Assembly (NCBI GenBank): GCA_949372595.1
Contig: CASIAN010000003.1
Span: 3,476 to 67,475, forward strand
DNA from: CPC320 sp002336405
GTDB lineage: Bacteria > Pseudomonadota > Alphaproteobacteria > Rhodobacterales > Rhodobacteraceae
DNA length: 64,000 nt
Reading direction: 5' to 3'
A program made the translations under genes and the position numbers. This document shows, piece after piece, positions 1 through 8,999 of the stretch; within the stretch, counting starts at the first letter, position 1, and each line of letters starts with the position of its first letter. Under the pieces are notes generated by a model, which worked only from the letters and a program-made list of their open reading frames with translations, was not told the origin of the DNA and ran no database searches.

Positions 1-591
1 GAGCGGGACGTCTTCGTGACCGTAAGGCCAAGGAGGACAAATTAAGCACAGTGGCTTGAAAGCGTATGAGCCCAGCTATATCCACATTGACTTGAAATAC
101 CTGCCACACATGGCCAATGAAACGTCGCGCGGATATCTTATTGTGGCGATCGACAGGGCTACCCGGTGGGTCTTCATTACCATATATCGCAACAAAACAG
201 CCGCAACTGCCCGTCGCTTTCTAGGCGATCTGAAACGTACATGCCCGATCCGTATCCACACCATTTTAACCGGTATGGCAAGCCGTTCACTGACCGCCTT
301 TTCGGTGTGCACAGGCGCGCTGCCACACGACAGAACGCGTTTGATACGCTTTGCTCAACTTCCAGTATTGAACCTCGGCTGGCCCCGCCAAGATCGCCGC
401 AAACCAACGGCATGGTTGAGCGGTTCAACGGCCGCCTCGAGGACGTCACCATGTTCGATCTGGGGACGCCGCTGCACCGCTATGTCTGGCTTAACAACCA
501 CCCGCTTGCACAATCACCCTTGGGCAGAAAAACGCCCTTGCAAGCCATGAAACAACGGCACAAACGCAAACCAAAATTGTTTACCACATAG
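1..591 (+). pseudogene. IS481-type transposase remnant (frameshifted, 5' end outside window)
   Basis: The integrase-core part of an IS481/IS3-like DDE transposase survives in pieces. One frame (from about base 56) reads YIHIDLKYL followed by VAIDRATRWVF, the first catalytic Asp region. The frame then breaks near base 273, where the second Asp motif (TDNG) is expected, and continues in another frame as KPFTDRL, then PQTNGMVERFNGR with the catalytic Glu, then KTPLQAMK, to a TAG at 589-591. Bases 3-56 read RDRKAKEDKLSTVA in yet another frame, so there is a second break near base 56. At least two indels and the loss of the second Asp mean it cannot encode an active enzyme. The 5' part of the element is outside the window. 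Confidence 0.85.
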
Positions 592-790
592 CCATACTAC
601 CGCACGGGATGTGACAATTATACATAACAGTGACATTCCTAGTGGACCATGAACCAAAAGCATTCGGCAAGCTTTGTATTTATGGATGATGGAAAACTGC
701 AACTGTTGCTGACGTGCAGGCTGAGTTGGATACTGGGGTAGGTGTTATGGGGTGGTTGCGGGGTGAAACCTGACTGTTTATAAACACGCC

Positions 791-1576
791 ATGACCGCTT
801 TTTCATCTCTACTGACTGACTTTTGCGCTTCAGCACCCAATTATGAAATCGAAATCAACGATAATTAGAAACAGGGCCGTACTGCCTATGGCGGGCTGAC
901 CGCTGCGCTGCTGCATGCGGCTATCGTCAACAGTTATAATGATTTGCCGCCCCTTCGCACTGCGCAAATCAATTTTGTTGGCCCAACCGATGGCAGAATG
1001 CGGGTAAGCCATAAAATGCTCAGACGTGGCAAAAACAACGTGACATTTAAAGCACATCTCGACAGTGATGCCGGCCCCGGCACTTACGGCTATTTTACAT
1101 TTGGCGTGAGCCGCAAGATGGCCCGTCAAATGGGTTATCCGAAACATGAACTACCAGTCAGCCCGCAAATGGGCGGAAAACTGATACCGCACAATGCGGG
1201 GCGGAATTTTCTGGCTAATTTTCTCCGAATTCGAGCCACCGGCCCAGCCTTGCTTAGTGGTTCGGACAATCCAGACTTAACCATTTGGTCACGCCATATT
1301 GACCCGCACGCGCATCAGGGCGTCACCGAACTGATTGCCTTGACCGATGCACCACCCACTGCCTTGACTGCTCTGACCCAGCTAAATGCTCTCAGTTCAA
1401 TGAACTGGAATATCAATATGCTGCGTGACAATCCAACAACGACAGATGGCTGGTTTTTACTACGCACCGCGACCAAACATATCCGGCATGGTTATTCATC
1501 ACAGGAAATGCAGGTCTGGAACCGCGACGGCGAACGGATGATGGATTGCATCCAGCATATCGCTATTTTCACATGA
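791..1576 (+). pseudogene. TesB-like acyl-CoA thioesterase gene interrupted by one TAG codon
   Basis: An ATG at 791 opens a 262-codon frame that stays open to TGA at 1574-1576 except for one TAG at 866-868 (codon 26). On both sides it reads as one double-hotdog acyl-CoA thioesterase: NYEIEINDN, stop, KQGRTAYGGLTAALL, then PPLRTAQINFVGP, and near the end DGWFLLRT and MQVWNRDGERM. Relatives commonly have Trp before QGRT.YGG, so TGG to TAG is the simplest cause (inference from family knowledge). The total length suits the family. A start after the stop (TTG at 944) would lose the first strands of the N-terminal hotdog. No good ribosome binding site is seen before 791. It lies beside the broken transposase. 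Confidence 0.8.
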
Positions 1577-1689
1577 GCATCAAACCGCGTTTGAAAAGGC
1601 CTGAAGATGAACGACGCGCAGTACAATTAGCGGGTCTGCTTGGCCGCCGCTTTGCCCAGTCACTGCCAGCGCTCCAGCCAAGCACTTAG
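1573..1689 (+). CDS. Short ORF overlapping the thioesterase stop, unknown
   Basis: A 38-residue ORF begins at an ATG that overlaps the thioesterase TGA (ATGA) and ends at TAG 1687-1689. It is rich in Arg and Leu and matches no family I recognise. The overlap would fit translational coupling, but in this decayed zone it may be only the remnant of a longer gene or chance. The following 128 bases up to the tRNA hold nothing I can name. Confidence 0.15.
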   Translation: MSIKPRLKRPEDERRAVQLAGLLGRRFAQSLPALQPST

Positions 1690-1817
1690 GCGGTGCCACT
1701 GCTCTTAGATAGATATTCTGACGATTCAAAAATAATCGTGAAGTGGTACTCACACCGACTAAAACAAAACATTCCCTGGCTTGAGGCTAGGTAAACTATT
1801 GACCACACTTCTTAAAA

Positions 1818-1893
1818 TGGCAGGGGCATGGAGACTCGAACTCCAGACCTACGGTTTTGGAGACCGTCGCTCTACCAACTGAGCTATACCCCT
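1818..1893 (-). tRNA. tRNA-Trp (anticodon CCA)
   Basis: The minus strand folds as a complete 76-nt tRNA. The acceptor stem begins AGGGGTA and pairs with the TGCCCCT-type 3' side. A D-arm (GCTCAGTTGGTAGAGC), an anticodon arm with CTCCAAA (anticodon CCA, tryptophan), and a TPsiC arm with GTTCGAGTC follow. The 3' CCA is encoded. Its 3' end points toward the decayed region at the left edge of the window, the side on which tRNA-targeting elements normally insert. Confidence 0.95.
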
Positions 1894-2082
1894 AGATCCA
1901 GTATGTTGATTACTGCGCCGACGTGGGTAAATCAAGGGAATATTATCTCAAAGTATTTGTGAACCCACACAAGAATGCTTAGCCACCAGTTTCAGTTTTG
2001 CAAAGCTGACGGCCTTACACCGTCTAAGCCGGGGCATCCCCACCAATTTAACGAATAGCTTTATCCGGTAAAACGTCTGCTT

Positions 2083-2643
2083 TCATCGCACCGCTCTCTT
2101 TGATACAACACCGAACCAACGTTTTTTAACCATCATGCTGGTCATCCAGCGCTCTACCGAAAGCGCGGCATTCCGCGACAAATTTTCCAATTGTGCGCGT
2201 CGGCTCATTGTCAGGCCCGAGCCGATCAAAGTTTTTACTGTGAGCGATTCGATTACAGCAATCTGATGCGGCTTTTCGTTCAACTTCACACCCGCCGCAT
2301 CATCCCATATCGTAGCGTTTAGAATTAGAGCCGACTTGGGCGACAACAACACAGGTATCCCGGGTTTAGCCAGCATATAGCCATCCACGCTGACCGCGAT
2401 ATGATAAAGCTTGTCGCCCTTATATCGGTCAAACCGTTGGTCCAAAGCCTTTTTAACCGCTGCAATCCACTCGTCATCGGTGGCTGGGCGCGACATCGGG
2501 CCGGCAACGGGGTGCGGGGCCACAACAACGGAATAGCCCAGCGCGAAATCACCTAAGGGGTCAGGTGATTCAGATTGGTCCGTGACCCTCTCACAGGCCG
2601 TGAAAAAACACAGGCAGACCAGCATAAAAAAATAGCGAAACAT
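2083..2643 (-). CDS. Putative outer-membrane/periplasmic lipoprotein, function unknown
   Basis: 186 residues. The N-terminus is a short hydrophobic signal ending in the lipobox FTAC (Cys about residue 17), so export and lipid anchoring are expected. The mature part has no domain I recognise and is mostly soluble. A well-placed AAAGGAA precedes the ATG. It lies downstream of parC on the same strand with about 100 bases between them, so it may be its own unit. The 190 bases between it and the tRNA hold no feature I can name. Confidence 0.7.
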   Translation of the reverse strand: MFRYFFMLVCLCFFTACERVTDQSESPDPLGDFALGYSVVVAPHPVAGPMSRPATDDEWIAAVKKALDQRFDRYKGDKLYHIAVSVDGYMLAKPGIPVLLSPKSALILNATIWDDAAGVKLNEKPHQIAVIESLTVKTLIGSGLTMSRRAQLENLSRNAALSVERWMTSMMVKKRWFGVVSKRAVR

Positions 2644-2740
2644 TAAATTCCTTTCTTGAAAATATCGTTTAATGCCCTGAAATACAGCGGGCCCGTATCA
2701 TATTAATCCGCCATACGGCGGGGACGCTAAGCCTGAGAGC

Positions 2741-5053
2741 TTAGGTGAATTTATTATCCCTTGGAAACCCGCGCGGGGCCATACGACCGGCGCTTGCGCG
2801 CTTCGCGCTCCATTCGGTCAAATCAAGTACGCTGCGAGTGCGGCCCGCCGGATCCAACCAACTCAGTCCCTCAGATACATTAAACGTAATTGCATCCGAA
2901 AGGCCACCATCCTTATATTTTTGCAACCGCACGCCCTTGCCGCGGCCTAATTCAGGCAATTCGGCAAGCTCAAACACCAAGACTTTTCGGTTTTCGCCCA
3001 CCACCGCGACACTGTCTCCCAGTACCGGTTTGCAAATCTTAGCCTGCACATCACCGCGCACATTCAACACCTGTTTGCCGCTACGGGTCTGGGCCACCAC
3101 CTCATCCTCCGGCACGATAAACCCGTCCCCTGCCGAAGAAGCCACGAGCAGTTTGCGACCCGGTTTATGGATGAAAATATCAATGATCGCCGCCTCATTG
3201 GGCAGATCAACCATCAGTCTAAGCGGCTCTCCCATGCCACGCCCCCCCGGAAGGTTAGCCCCCAGCACGGTATAAAACCGACCGTTGCTGCCCAATACCA
3301 AAATCCGGTCTGTGGTCTCGGCATGAAAAATCCATTGCGGCCCATCACCGTCTTTGAATTTCAATTCACGGGTTAGGTCAATATGTCCGGTCATGGCACG
3401 AATCCAGCCCATTTTCGAACAGACAAGCGTGATCGGTTCGCGGTCGATCATGGCCTCAAGGGGCACCTCTTCAACAACGCCGGCTTCGGCAAACTGGCTG
3501 CGCCGCGCACCCCCGGCAAAATCTTTGCCAAAGGTTTTTTTAGTCTCTTTCAACTGTTCAGAAATCTTGTTCCATTGCAGATCTTCGCCTGCCAAAAGAT
3601 CCACAAGACCCAGGCGCTCCTGCGCCAATAAATCGCGTTCACGGATCAATTCCAACTCTTCCAGGCGCCGCAAGCTGCGCAGCCGCATATTCAAGATGGC
3701 CTCGGCTTGAACCTCGCTTAAAAAGGGTCCCGCCCCACGCGCTGGAAGAGGTGTGACATAGTCAGCCTCGGCCTGCGCTCGGGAATGCGCCACCGACCAA
3801 TCTTCGCGCATCAAAGCCGCTTTTGGCTCTTCGTCATAGCGGATGATATCAATCACCCGATCGAGATGCACAAAGGCGATGATAAAACCTTCCAGCACCT
3901 CAAGGCGGTGGTCTATCTTACCCATCCGATGCTGGCTGCGACGCAGCAGAACCTCGCGCCGATGATCAAGGAAGGCGCGCAAAACCTCTTTCATACTGCA
4001 AACTTTTGGGGTTACCCCGTCAATCAGCACATTCATATTCAACGAAAACCGCACCTCGAGATCAGAGTTGCGAAACATCATCCCCATCAACACTTCGGGA
4101 TCGACATTTTTACTCCGCGGGACAAGCACCATGCGAATGTCTTCAGCACTCTCGTCGCGAACATCGTCTAGGATCGGCACTTTCTTGGTCTGGATCAACT
4201 CGGCAATTTTTTCGATCAACTTAGATTTTTGCACCTGATAGGGGATCTCAGTGACCACAATTTGCCATTGTCCGCGCCCCAGATCCTCAACTTGCCAAAG
4301 ACTGCGCAACCGGAAACCACCGCGCCCAGTGCGGTAAGCCTGCGCCATGCTCTCGGCACTTTCCACAATCACTCCGCCTGTGGGAAAGTCAGGACCCTTC
4401 ACAAAATTCAATAAGGTATCATCGCGCGCATCCGGTACTTTAATAAGATGCAAGCACGCATCACACAGCTCGGCGATATTATGGGGCGGGATATTGGTTG
4501 CCATACCCACTGCAATCCCGGACGACCCATTGGCCAACAGATTGGGAAAACGCGCCGGCAACACCACTGGCTCGCTCAGCGTCCCATCATAATTTTCCCG
4601 GAAATCCACGGCATCCTCAGCCAGTCCCTCAAGCAGAGCTTCGGCAACGGCCGTCATGCGCGCCTCTGTATACCGGCTCGCAGCGGGATTATCACCATCA
4701 ATGTTGCCAAAATTGCCCTGTCCGTCGACCAGCGGATAGCGGACGTTAAAATCCTGCGCCAAACGCGCCATCGCGTCATAAATTGCCGCGTCGCCATGCG
4801 GGTGGTAATTGCCCATCACATCGCCACTGATCTTAGCCGATTTGCGAAAGCCCCCTCCAGAGGCCAGACGCAATTCGCGCATGGCATAAAGAATCCGCCG
4901 GTGAACCGGTTTGAGCCCATCGCGCGCATCGGGCAACGCGCGGTGCATGATTGTGCTCAGCGCATAGGTCAGATAACGATCGCCAATCGCGCGACGCAGC
5001 GGCTCGGAGGTAACAGCAAAGGCTGGAGCGGGGGTATCAACGGGTGTGTTCAT
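2741..5053 (-). CDS. parC: DNA topoisomerase IV subunit A
   Basis: 770 residues, the usual length for alphaproteobacterial ParC. The protein cuts and rejoins DNA in the ParC2ParE2 decatenase. The start reads RYLTYALSTIMHRALPDARDGLKPVHRR. The quinolone-resistance region is HPHGDAAIYDAMARLAQ (about residues 84-100), and the catalytic tyrosine is Tyr128 in ASRYTEAR. The position equal to E. coli Ser80 is Ala and that equal to Glu84 is Asp. The C-terminal half carries the beta-propeller repeats. ParC rather than GyrA is chosen because of the short C-terminal domain and the absence of a clear GyrA box. A small CCGCC-ATAC-GGCGG hairpin (2708-2721) follows the gene. parE is not in the window. Confidence 0.96.
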   Translation of the reverse strand: MNTPVDTPAPAFAVTSEPLRRAIGDRYLTYALSTIMHRALPDARDGLKPVHRRILYAMRELRLASGGGFRKSAKISGDVMGNYHPHGDAAIYDAMARLAQDFNVRYPLVDGQGNFGNIDGDNPAASRYTEARMTAVAEALLEGLAEDAVDFRENYDGTLSEPVVLPARFPNLLANGSSGIAVGMATNIPPHNIAELCDACLHLIKVPDARDDTLLNFVKGPDFPTGGVIVESAESMAQAYRTGRGGFRLRSLWQVEDLGRGQWQIVVTEIPYQVQKSKLIEKIAELIQTKKVPILDDVRDESAEDIRMVLVPRSKNVDPEVLMGMMFRNSDLEVRFSLNMNVLIDGVTPKVCSMKEVLRAFLDHRREVLLRRSQHRMGKIDHRLEVLEGFIIAFVHLDRVIDIIRYDEEPKAALMREDWSVAHSRAQAEADYVTPLPARGAGPFLSEVQAEAILNMRLRSLRRLEELELIRERDLLAQERLGLVDLLAGEDLQWNKISEQLKETKKTFGKDFAGGARRSQFAEAGVVEEVPLEAMIDREPITLVCSKMGWIRAMTGHIDLTRELKFKDGDGPQWIFHAETTDRILVLGSNGRFYTVLGANLPGGRGMGEPLRLMVDLPNEAAIIDIFIHKPGRKLLVASSAGDGFIVPEDEVVAQTRSGKQVLNVRGDVQAKICKPVLGDSVAVVGENRKVLVFELAELPELGRGKGVRLQKYKDGGLSDAITFNVSEGLSWLDPAGRTRSVLDLTEWSAKRASAGRMAPRGFPRDNKFT

Positions 5054-5188
5054 ACTAGCCGTGATAGACCCAGCCTGCGCAGGCGTAAAGCAACTGACTT
5101 AAAAAATCAGTGATTTTATTTTAATAAAGGCAGGCGGGGCGAAAAATCCGCTGTCACCAAAGGCTAACAGGCAAAAGGACAGGCTGCT

Positions 5189-6022
5189 ATGACCTCCAAG
5201 AAATCGATCTTGATCACCGGCTGTTCCTCAGGCATCGGCTATGACGCCGCACATGGGTTGACCGCGCGGGGATGGCGGGTATTTGCAACCTGCCGCAAAG
5301 AAACTGACTGCATCCGGTTGCGCCACGAAGGCTTGGAGAGTTTCGTGCTTGATTACGCCGACGAGGCCTCGGTCAGCGCAGCTTTGGCAGAAGTTCTAAA
5401 CGCAACGGGTGGAACCTTGGATGCCCTTTTCAACAATGGCGCCTATGCACTGCCTGGCGCCGCCGAGGATTTGCCCCGCGCCGGCCTGCGCGAGTTGTTT
5501 GAGACCAATGTCTTTGGCTGGCATGATCTGACGCGGCAAGTGATTCCAGTGATGCGCGCCCAAGGAGCGGGCCGGATCGTCAACTGCTCTTCGGTGCTGG
5601 GCTTGGTCGTTGCACCCTGGCGCAGTGCCTATAATGCGTCAAAATTTGCCATAGAGGGTCTGACCGATACGCTGCGTCTGGAAATGCGCGGAACGGGCAT
5701 TCACATCGTACTGATTGAGCCGGGGCCGGTGACGTCTCAGATACGTCAAAATGCCGTGGTGGCCTTTGAGAAGTGGATCGATTGGGAAAATTCTGTCCGC
5801 GCTGACGAATATCGCTCAACGCTGATAAAACGACTGTACGAGAAGCGCGGCAAAGACCGTTTTGAACTTCCAGCCTCGGCAGTGACCCAAAAATTAATTC
5901 ATGCGCTGGAGAGCCCCAAGCCGAAACCGCGCTATTTTGTCACGACACCAACCTATATAATGTCCAGCCTGAAACGAATTTTACCCACAAAAGCTCTCGA
6001 TTGGATCTTGGCAAAGGGCTAG
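5189..6022 (+). CDS. Short-chain dehydrogenase/reductase (SDR) family oxidoreductase
   Basis: 277 residues with the classical SDR layout. The NAD(P)-binding glycine motif TGCSSGIG is at about residues 10-17, NNGAY stands in place of NNAG, the catalytic Ser lies in VNCSS near 134, and Tyr148-Lys152 form the YNASK motif. Cys-Arg-Lys after the second strand (ATCRK) suggests a preference for NADP. The family oxidises or reduces alcohols or ketones; the substrate cannot be read from sequence. It is divergent from parC with about 135 bases between. The next small gene is on the same strand. Confidence 0.9.
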   Translation: MTSKKSILITGCSSGIGYDAAHGLTARGWRVFATCRKETDCIRLRHEGLESFVLDYADEASVSAALAEVLNATGGTLDALFNNGAYALPGAAEDLPRAGLRELFETNVFGWHDLTRQVIPVMRAQGAGRIVNCSSVLGLVVAPWRSAYNASKFAIEGLTDTLRLEMRGTGIHIVLIEPGPVTSQIRQNAVVAFEKWIDWENSVRADEYRSTLIKRLYEKRGKDRFELPASAVTQKLIHALESPKPKPRYFVTTPTYIMSSLKRILPTKALDWILAKG

Positions 6023-6093
6023 ACAGATAAAAGCTGTTCGCTTTTCGCCTCAGAGCGACTAAATGCCAGTAGTGGATAAAAAGGGCAATGCCA

Positions 6094-6300
6094 ATGAAAG
6101 ACGATCCTCTGTTCTATCTTATCATCCTGGCCTTGCTCGGCGTTTTGGGCATTTTGATGTTTGGTATCGGCAGCTTTGGCAAGGGTGGCGAATTTGCCCA
6201 TAAATATTCTAATAAAATGATGCGCTGGCGGATCATTGCGCAGTTCATCGCGGTAGTATTTATCGTGTTGTTTGTCTGGCTGCGCGACAATGGAGGATAA
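6094..6300 (+). CDS. HIG1-like twin-transmembrane protein
   Basis: 68 residues with two hydrophobic segments (about residues 5-25 and 45-63) joined by a short charged loop, GKGGEFAHKYSNKMMRWR. This is the pattern of the HIG1/twin-transmembrane family, which in other bacteria and mitochondria associates with cytochrome oxidase. The ATG at 6094 is preferred over 6088 because AAGGG at 6081-6085 is better spaced from it. The stop is three bases before the adenosyltransferase start, so the two are probably co-transcribed. Confidence 0.75.
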   Translation: MKDDPLFYLIILALLGVLGILMFGIGSFGKGGEFAHKYSNKMMRWRIIAQFIAVVFIVLFVWLRDNGG

Positions 6301-6303
6301 GTT

Positions 6304-6876
6304 ATGATTGTTTTGAACAAAATATACACCAAAACCGGAGATCACGGGGAAACGGCTTTGGGGAACGGCGCGCGGGTGGCCAAACACTCGATGCGCGTGA
6401 CCGCCTATGGCACCTCAGATGAATTGAACGCAACCTTGGGTGTGGCGCGGCTACATGCCACCGGTGATTTAGACAAGATGCTCGAGCGGATTCAAAACGA
6501 TCTGTTTGATCTGGGTGCGGATATGTGTCGGCCAAATATTGAAAACGACGCCGAAGCAGAATATCCACCCCTGCGGATCATTGACACACAAGTCAGCCGG
6601 CTTGAGGCTGAAATTGACGAAATGAACAGCCGACTTGACACGTTGAGGAGCTTCATTCTGCCCGGTGGTTCTGCCCTGTCGGCGCATTTGCACATCTGTC
6701 GTACCGTGGCGCGACGCGCCGAGAGACTGGCGGTCGAACTGGCGACGATGGAATCGGTAAACCCAGCAGCCGTAAAGTATCTAAATCGTGTATCAGACTG
6801 GTTTTTTGTCGCTGCGCGAGTGGCCAATGACGATGGTAAAAGCGATGTATTATGGGTACCAGGAGCCAACAGGTAA
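6304..6876 (+). CDS. PduO-type cob(I)alamin adenosyltransferase
   Basis: 190 residues. The enzyme transfers the adenosyl group of ATP to cob(I)alamin to make adenosylcobalamin, the cofactor of methylmalonyl- and ethylmalonyl-CoA mutases. The N-terminal TKTGDHGETAL is the PduO/MMAB ATP-binding signature. The middle has YGTSDELNATLGVAR, and the C-terminal helix contains ARRAERLAVEL and YLNRVSDWFFVAAR. The ATG follows the small membrane gene with almost no gap. CobD at 41.4 kb belongs to the same cofactor pathway. Confidence 0.93.
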   Translation: MIVLNKIYTKTGDHGETALGNGARVAKHSMRVTAYGTSDELNATLGVARLHATGDLDKMLERIQNDLFDLGADMCRPNIENDAEAEYPPLRIIDTQVSRLEAEIDEMNSRLDTLRSFILPGGSALSAHLHICRTVARRAERLAVELATMESVNPAAVKYLNRVSDWFFVAARVANDDGKSDVLWVPGANR

Positions 6877-7060
6877 CCACCTGCGAAGCAACGACCACCC
6901 CAACCGACACCAAAAGAAACGGCCTAAACATCGAAACGTGACGTTGTTTCGCGGTTAATCGACGGTTTTTCGCTGTTCTCTACCAGACAGAGGCTCTATC
7001 TAGGGCGAAGAAATTGTCACATTTTGGGCAGATGCCCAAGTTAAACGGAGATATATGCAG

Positions 7061-7819
7061 ATGAAGGTGCTTGTACCTGTCAAACGTGTCATCGACTATA
7101 ACGTGAAAGTCCGTGTGAAAGCGGATGGTACCGGTGTCGATCTTGCGAATGTAAAAATGTCGATGAACCCCTTTGACGAAATCGCGGTCGAACAAGCGAT
7201 CCGATTAAAAGAGGCTGGCAAAGCAGAAGAAGTCATTGCTGTCTCCGTTGGCGTCAAACAAGCGCAAGAAACCTTGCGGACCGCTCTTGCTATGGGGGCA
7301 GATCGCGCAATTTTGGTAGTGGCAACCGACGACGTTCAAAACGATATCGAGCCTCTGGCGGTCGCAAAGATTCTGAAAGGCATCGTCGATGAAGAAGCGC
7401 CCGGATTGGTGCTTTGCGGCAAACAGGCCATCGACAATGATATGAATGCCACCGGCCAGATGCTGGCTGCACTGCTGGGTTGGTCACAAGCGACATTTGC
7501 TTCCGAGGTCGATATCGACGGCGACAGGGCCACGGTGACCCGTGAAGTCGACGGCGGCCTACAAACCATCAAAGCGAAAATGCCCGCGGTAATCACCGTT
7601 GATTTGCGTCTGAACGAACCACGCTATGCTTCGCTGCCCAATATCATGAAAGCCAAGCGCAAACCCATGGATGAAAAAACCGCCGCAGATTACGGCGTCG
7701 ATGTCACGCCACGGCTGGAGATCGTGAAAACCAGCGAGCCCGAAACCCGGGCGGCCGGGATTAAAGTTGGCTCAGTCGACGAGTTGATCGACAAACTAAA
7801 AGAAGCGGGGACAGTCTGA
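7061..7819 (+). CDS. etfB: Electron transfer flavoprotein beta subunit
   Basis: 252 residues. The beta subunit binds AMP and, with EtfA, carries electrons from acyl-CoA dehydrogenases to ETF:ubiquinone oxidoreductase. The start MKVLVPVKRVIDYN and the motif MNPFDEIAVEQAIRLKE are diagnostic. The ATG at 7061 gives the family's usual N-terminus; an ATG two codons upstream (7055) is closer to GGAG and cannot be excluded. The next gene starts on the last base of this one. About 180 bases upstream are free for a promoter. Confidence 0.96.
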   Translation: MKVLVPVKRVIDYNVKVRVKADGTGVDLANVKMSMNPFDEIAVEQAIRLKEAGKAEEVIAVSVGVKQAQETLRTALAMGADRAILVVATDDVQNDIEPLAVAKILKGIVDEEAPGLVLCGKQAIDNDMNATGQMLAALLGWSQATFASEVDIDGDRATVTREVDGGLQTIKAKMPAVITVDLRLNEPRYASLPNIMKAKRKPMDEKTAADYGVDVTPRLEIVKTSEPETRAAGIKVGSVDELIDKLKEAGTV

Positions 7820-8745
7820 TGGCGGTACTTTTAATAGCCGAAGTGAACGGTGCGGAATTGGCACTTGATGCAACGTCAAAAGCGCTGACAGCAGCCAAAC
7901 AAATGGGCGACGTCACCATCCTTTGCGCAAGTGCAGGATGCTCAGGTGCCGCACAGGCTGCCGCCACATTGACAGGGGTAACCAAAGTGCTTTGTGCCGA
8001 CGATGCGGCTTACGGCAATGGGTTGGCCGAACCGATCGCCGATCTGGTGCTTTCTTTGGCCGACGACTATGAACATATTGTTGCGGCAGCGACCAACTCC
8101 GCAAAAAATATTCTGCCACGTGTGGCGGCGTTGCTGGATGTCATGGTCATCTCGGATATCACTGCAGTGATCGACAGCAACACGTTCGAGCGGCCTATTT
8201 ATGCCGGAAATGCACTACAAACCGTCACATCAAGCGATGCGAAAAAAGTCATTTCAGCCCGAACTGCAAATTTTGACCTCACCGGAGAGGAAGGCACAGC
8301 CACTGTCGAGACCATCGCCGCTGCAGCTAACCCTGGGCTGTCTGAATGGGTTGAAGACAAAGTGGCGGCCTCTGACCGTCCGGAACTGACCTCAGCAGGA
8401 GTTGTTGTCTCTGGCGGGCGCGGTGTTGGCTCACAAGAAGATTTCAAAATGATCGAACTGCTGGCCGATAAACTGAACGCAGCCGTTGGGGCGTCCCGTG
8501 CAGCGGTTGATTCAGGCTATGCACCGAACGATTGGCAAGTTGGTCAAACTGGGAAAGTGGTGGCACCTGACCTGTATGTTGCGGTCGGTATTTCCGGTGC
8601 AATTCAGCATCTTGCCGGCATGAAAGACTCAAAAGTAATCGTTGCGATCAACAAAGACGAAGAGGCGCCAATTTTTCAGGTAGCTGATTTTGGTCTGGTC
8701 GCGGATCTGTTCGACGCAGTGCCTGAATTGACCACCAAACTGTAA
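7819..8745 (+). CDS. etfA: Electron transfer flavoprotein alpha subunit
   Basis: 308 residues, normal length. This is the FAD-binding subunit of ETF. The C-terminal FAD domain shows VVSGGRGVGSQEDF, then ASRAAVDSGY, QVGQTGKVVAPDLY and the closing GISGAIQHLAGMKDSK followed by AINKD. It is translationally coupled to etfB by a one-base overlap. The pair lies upstream of 3-hydroxybutyryl-CoA dehydrogenase, as is usual in this group, but a hairpin and 254 bases separate them, so that gene may have its own promoter. Confidence 0.97.
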   Translation: MAVLLIAEVNGAELALDATSKALTAAKQMGDVTILCASAGCSGAAQAAATLTGVTKVLCADDAAYGNGLAEPIADLVLSLADDYEHIVAAATNSAKNILPRVAALLDVMVISDITAVIDSNTFERPIYAGNALQTVTSSDAKKVISARTANFDLTGEEGTATVETIAAAANPGLSEWVEDKVAASDRPELTSAGVVVSGGRGVGSQEDFKMIELLADKLNAAVGASRAAVDSGYAPNDWQVGQTGKVVAPDLYVAVGISGAIQHLAGMKDSKVIVAINKDEEAPIFQVADFGLVADLFDAVPELTTKL

Positions 8746-8759
8746 AACGGGTGTAACCC

Positions 8760-8802
8760 AGCCAAAGCCCCACGCCAGCAAGATTTGCCAAGGGCTTTGG
8801 CT
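8760..8802. repeat. 11-bp inverted repeat downstream of etfA
   Basis: AGCCAAAGCCC (8760-8770) is perfectly complementary to GGGCTTTGGCT (8792-8802), with a 21-nt loop. It begins 14 bases after the etfA stop. No T-run follows on either strand, so it is more likely a Rho-type pause or mRNA 3'-end stabiliser than a classical terminator. The rest of the 254-base gap to the next gene shows nothing I can name. Confidence 0.5.
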
Positions 8803-8999
8803 ACCGCGCCGGTATAAACGTCAAAAGCGGGCTGAGACGCAGGGCGCGGATGACAGCCCGCATCCTTGCTTGGCACACGGAGCTCTGCACAGCCAAAGCG
8901 GCACTGAGCGGTTGTTTCTTAGGTCTGCCTCGCCAACTACGTTTGCAAAGTACCGCGGGCCTGCCTATGTTAAGCAGCGAGAAATCAAAGGATAATGTA

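Noticed and set aside
4448..5113. 221-residue plus-strand ORF over the 5' part of parC
   Set aside because: Antisense shadow; runs through the ParC catalytic region and shows no domain.
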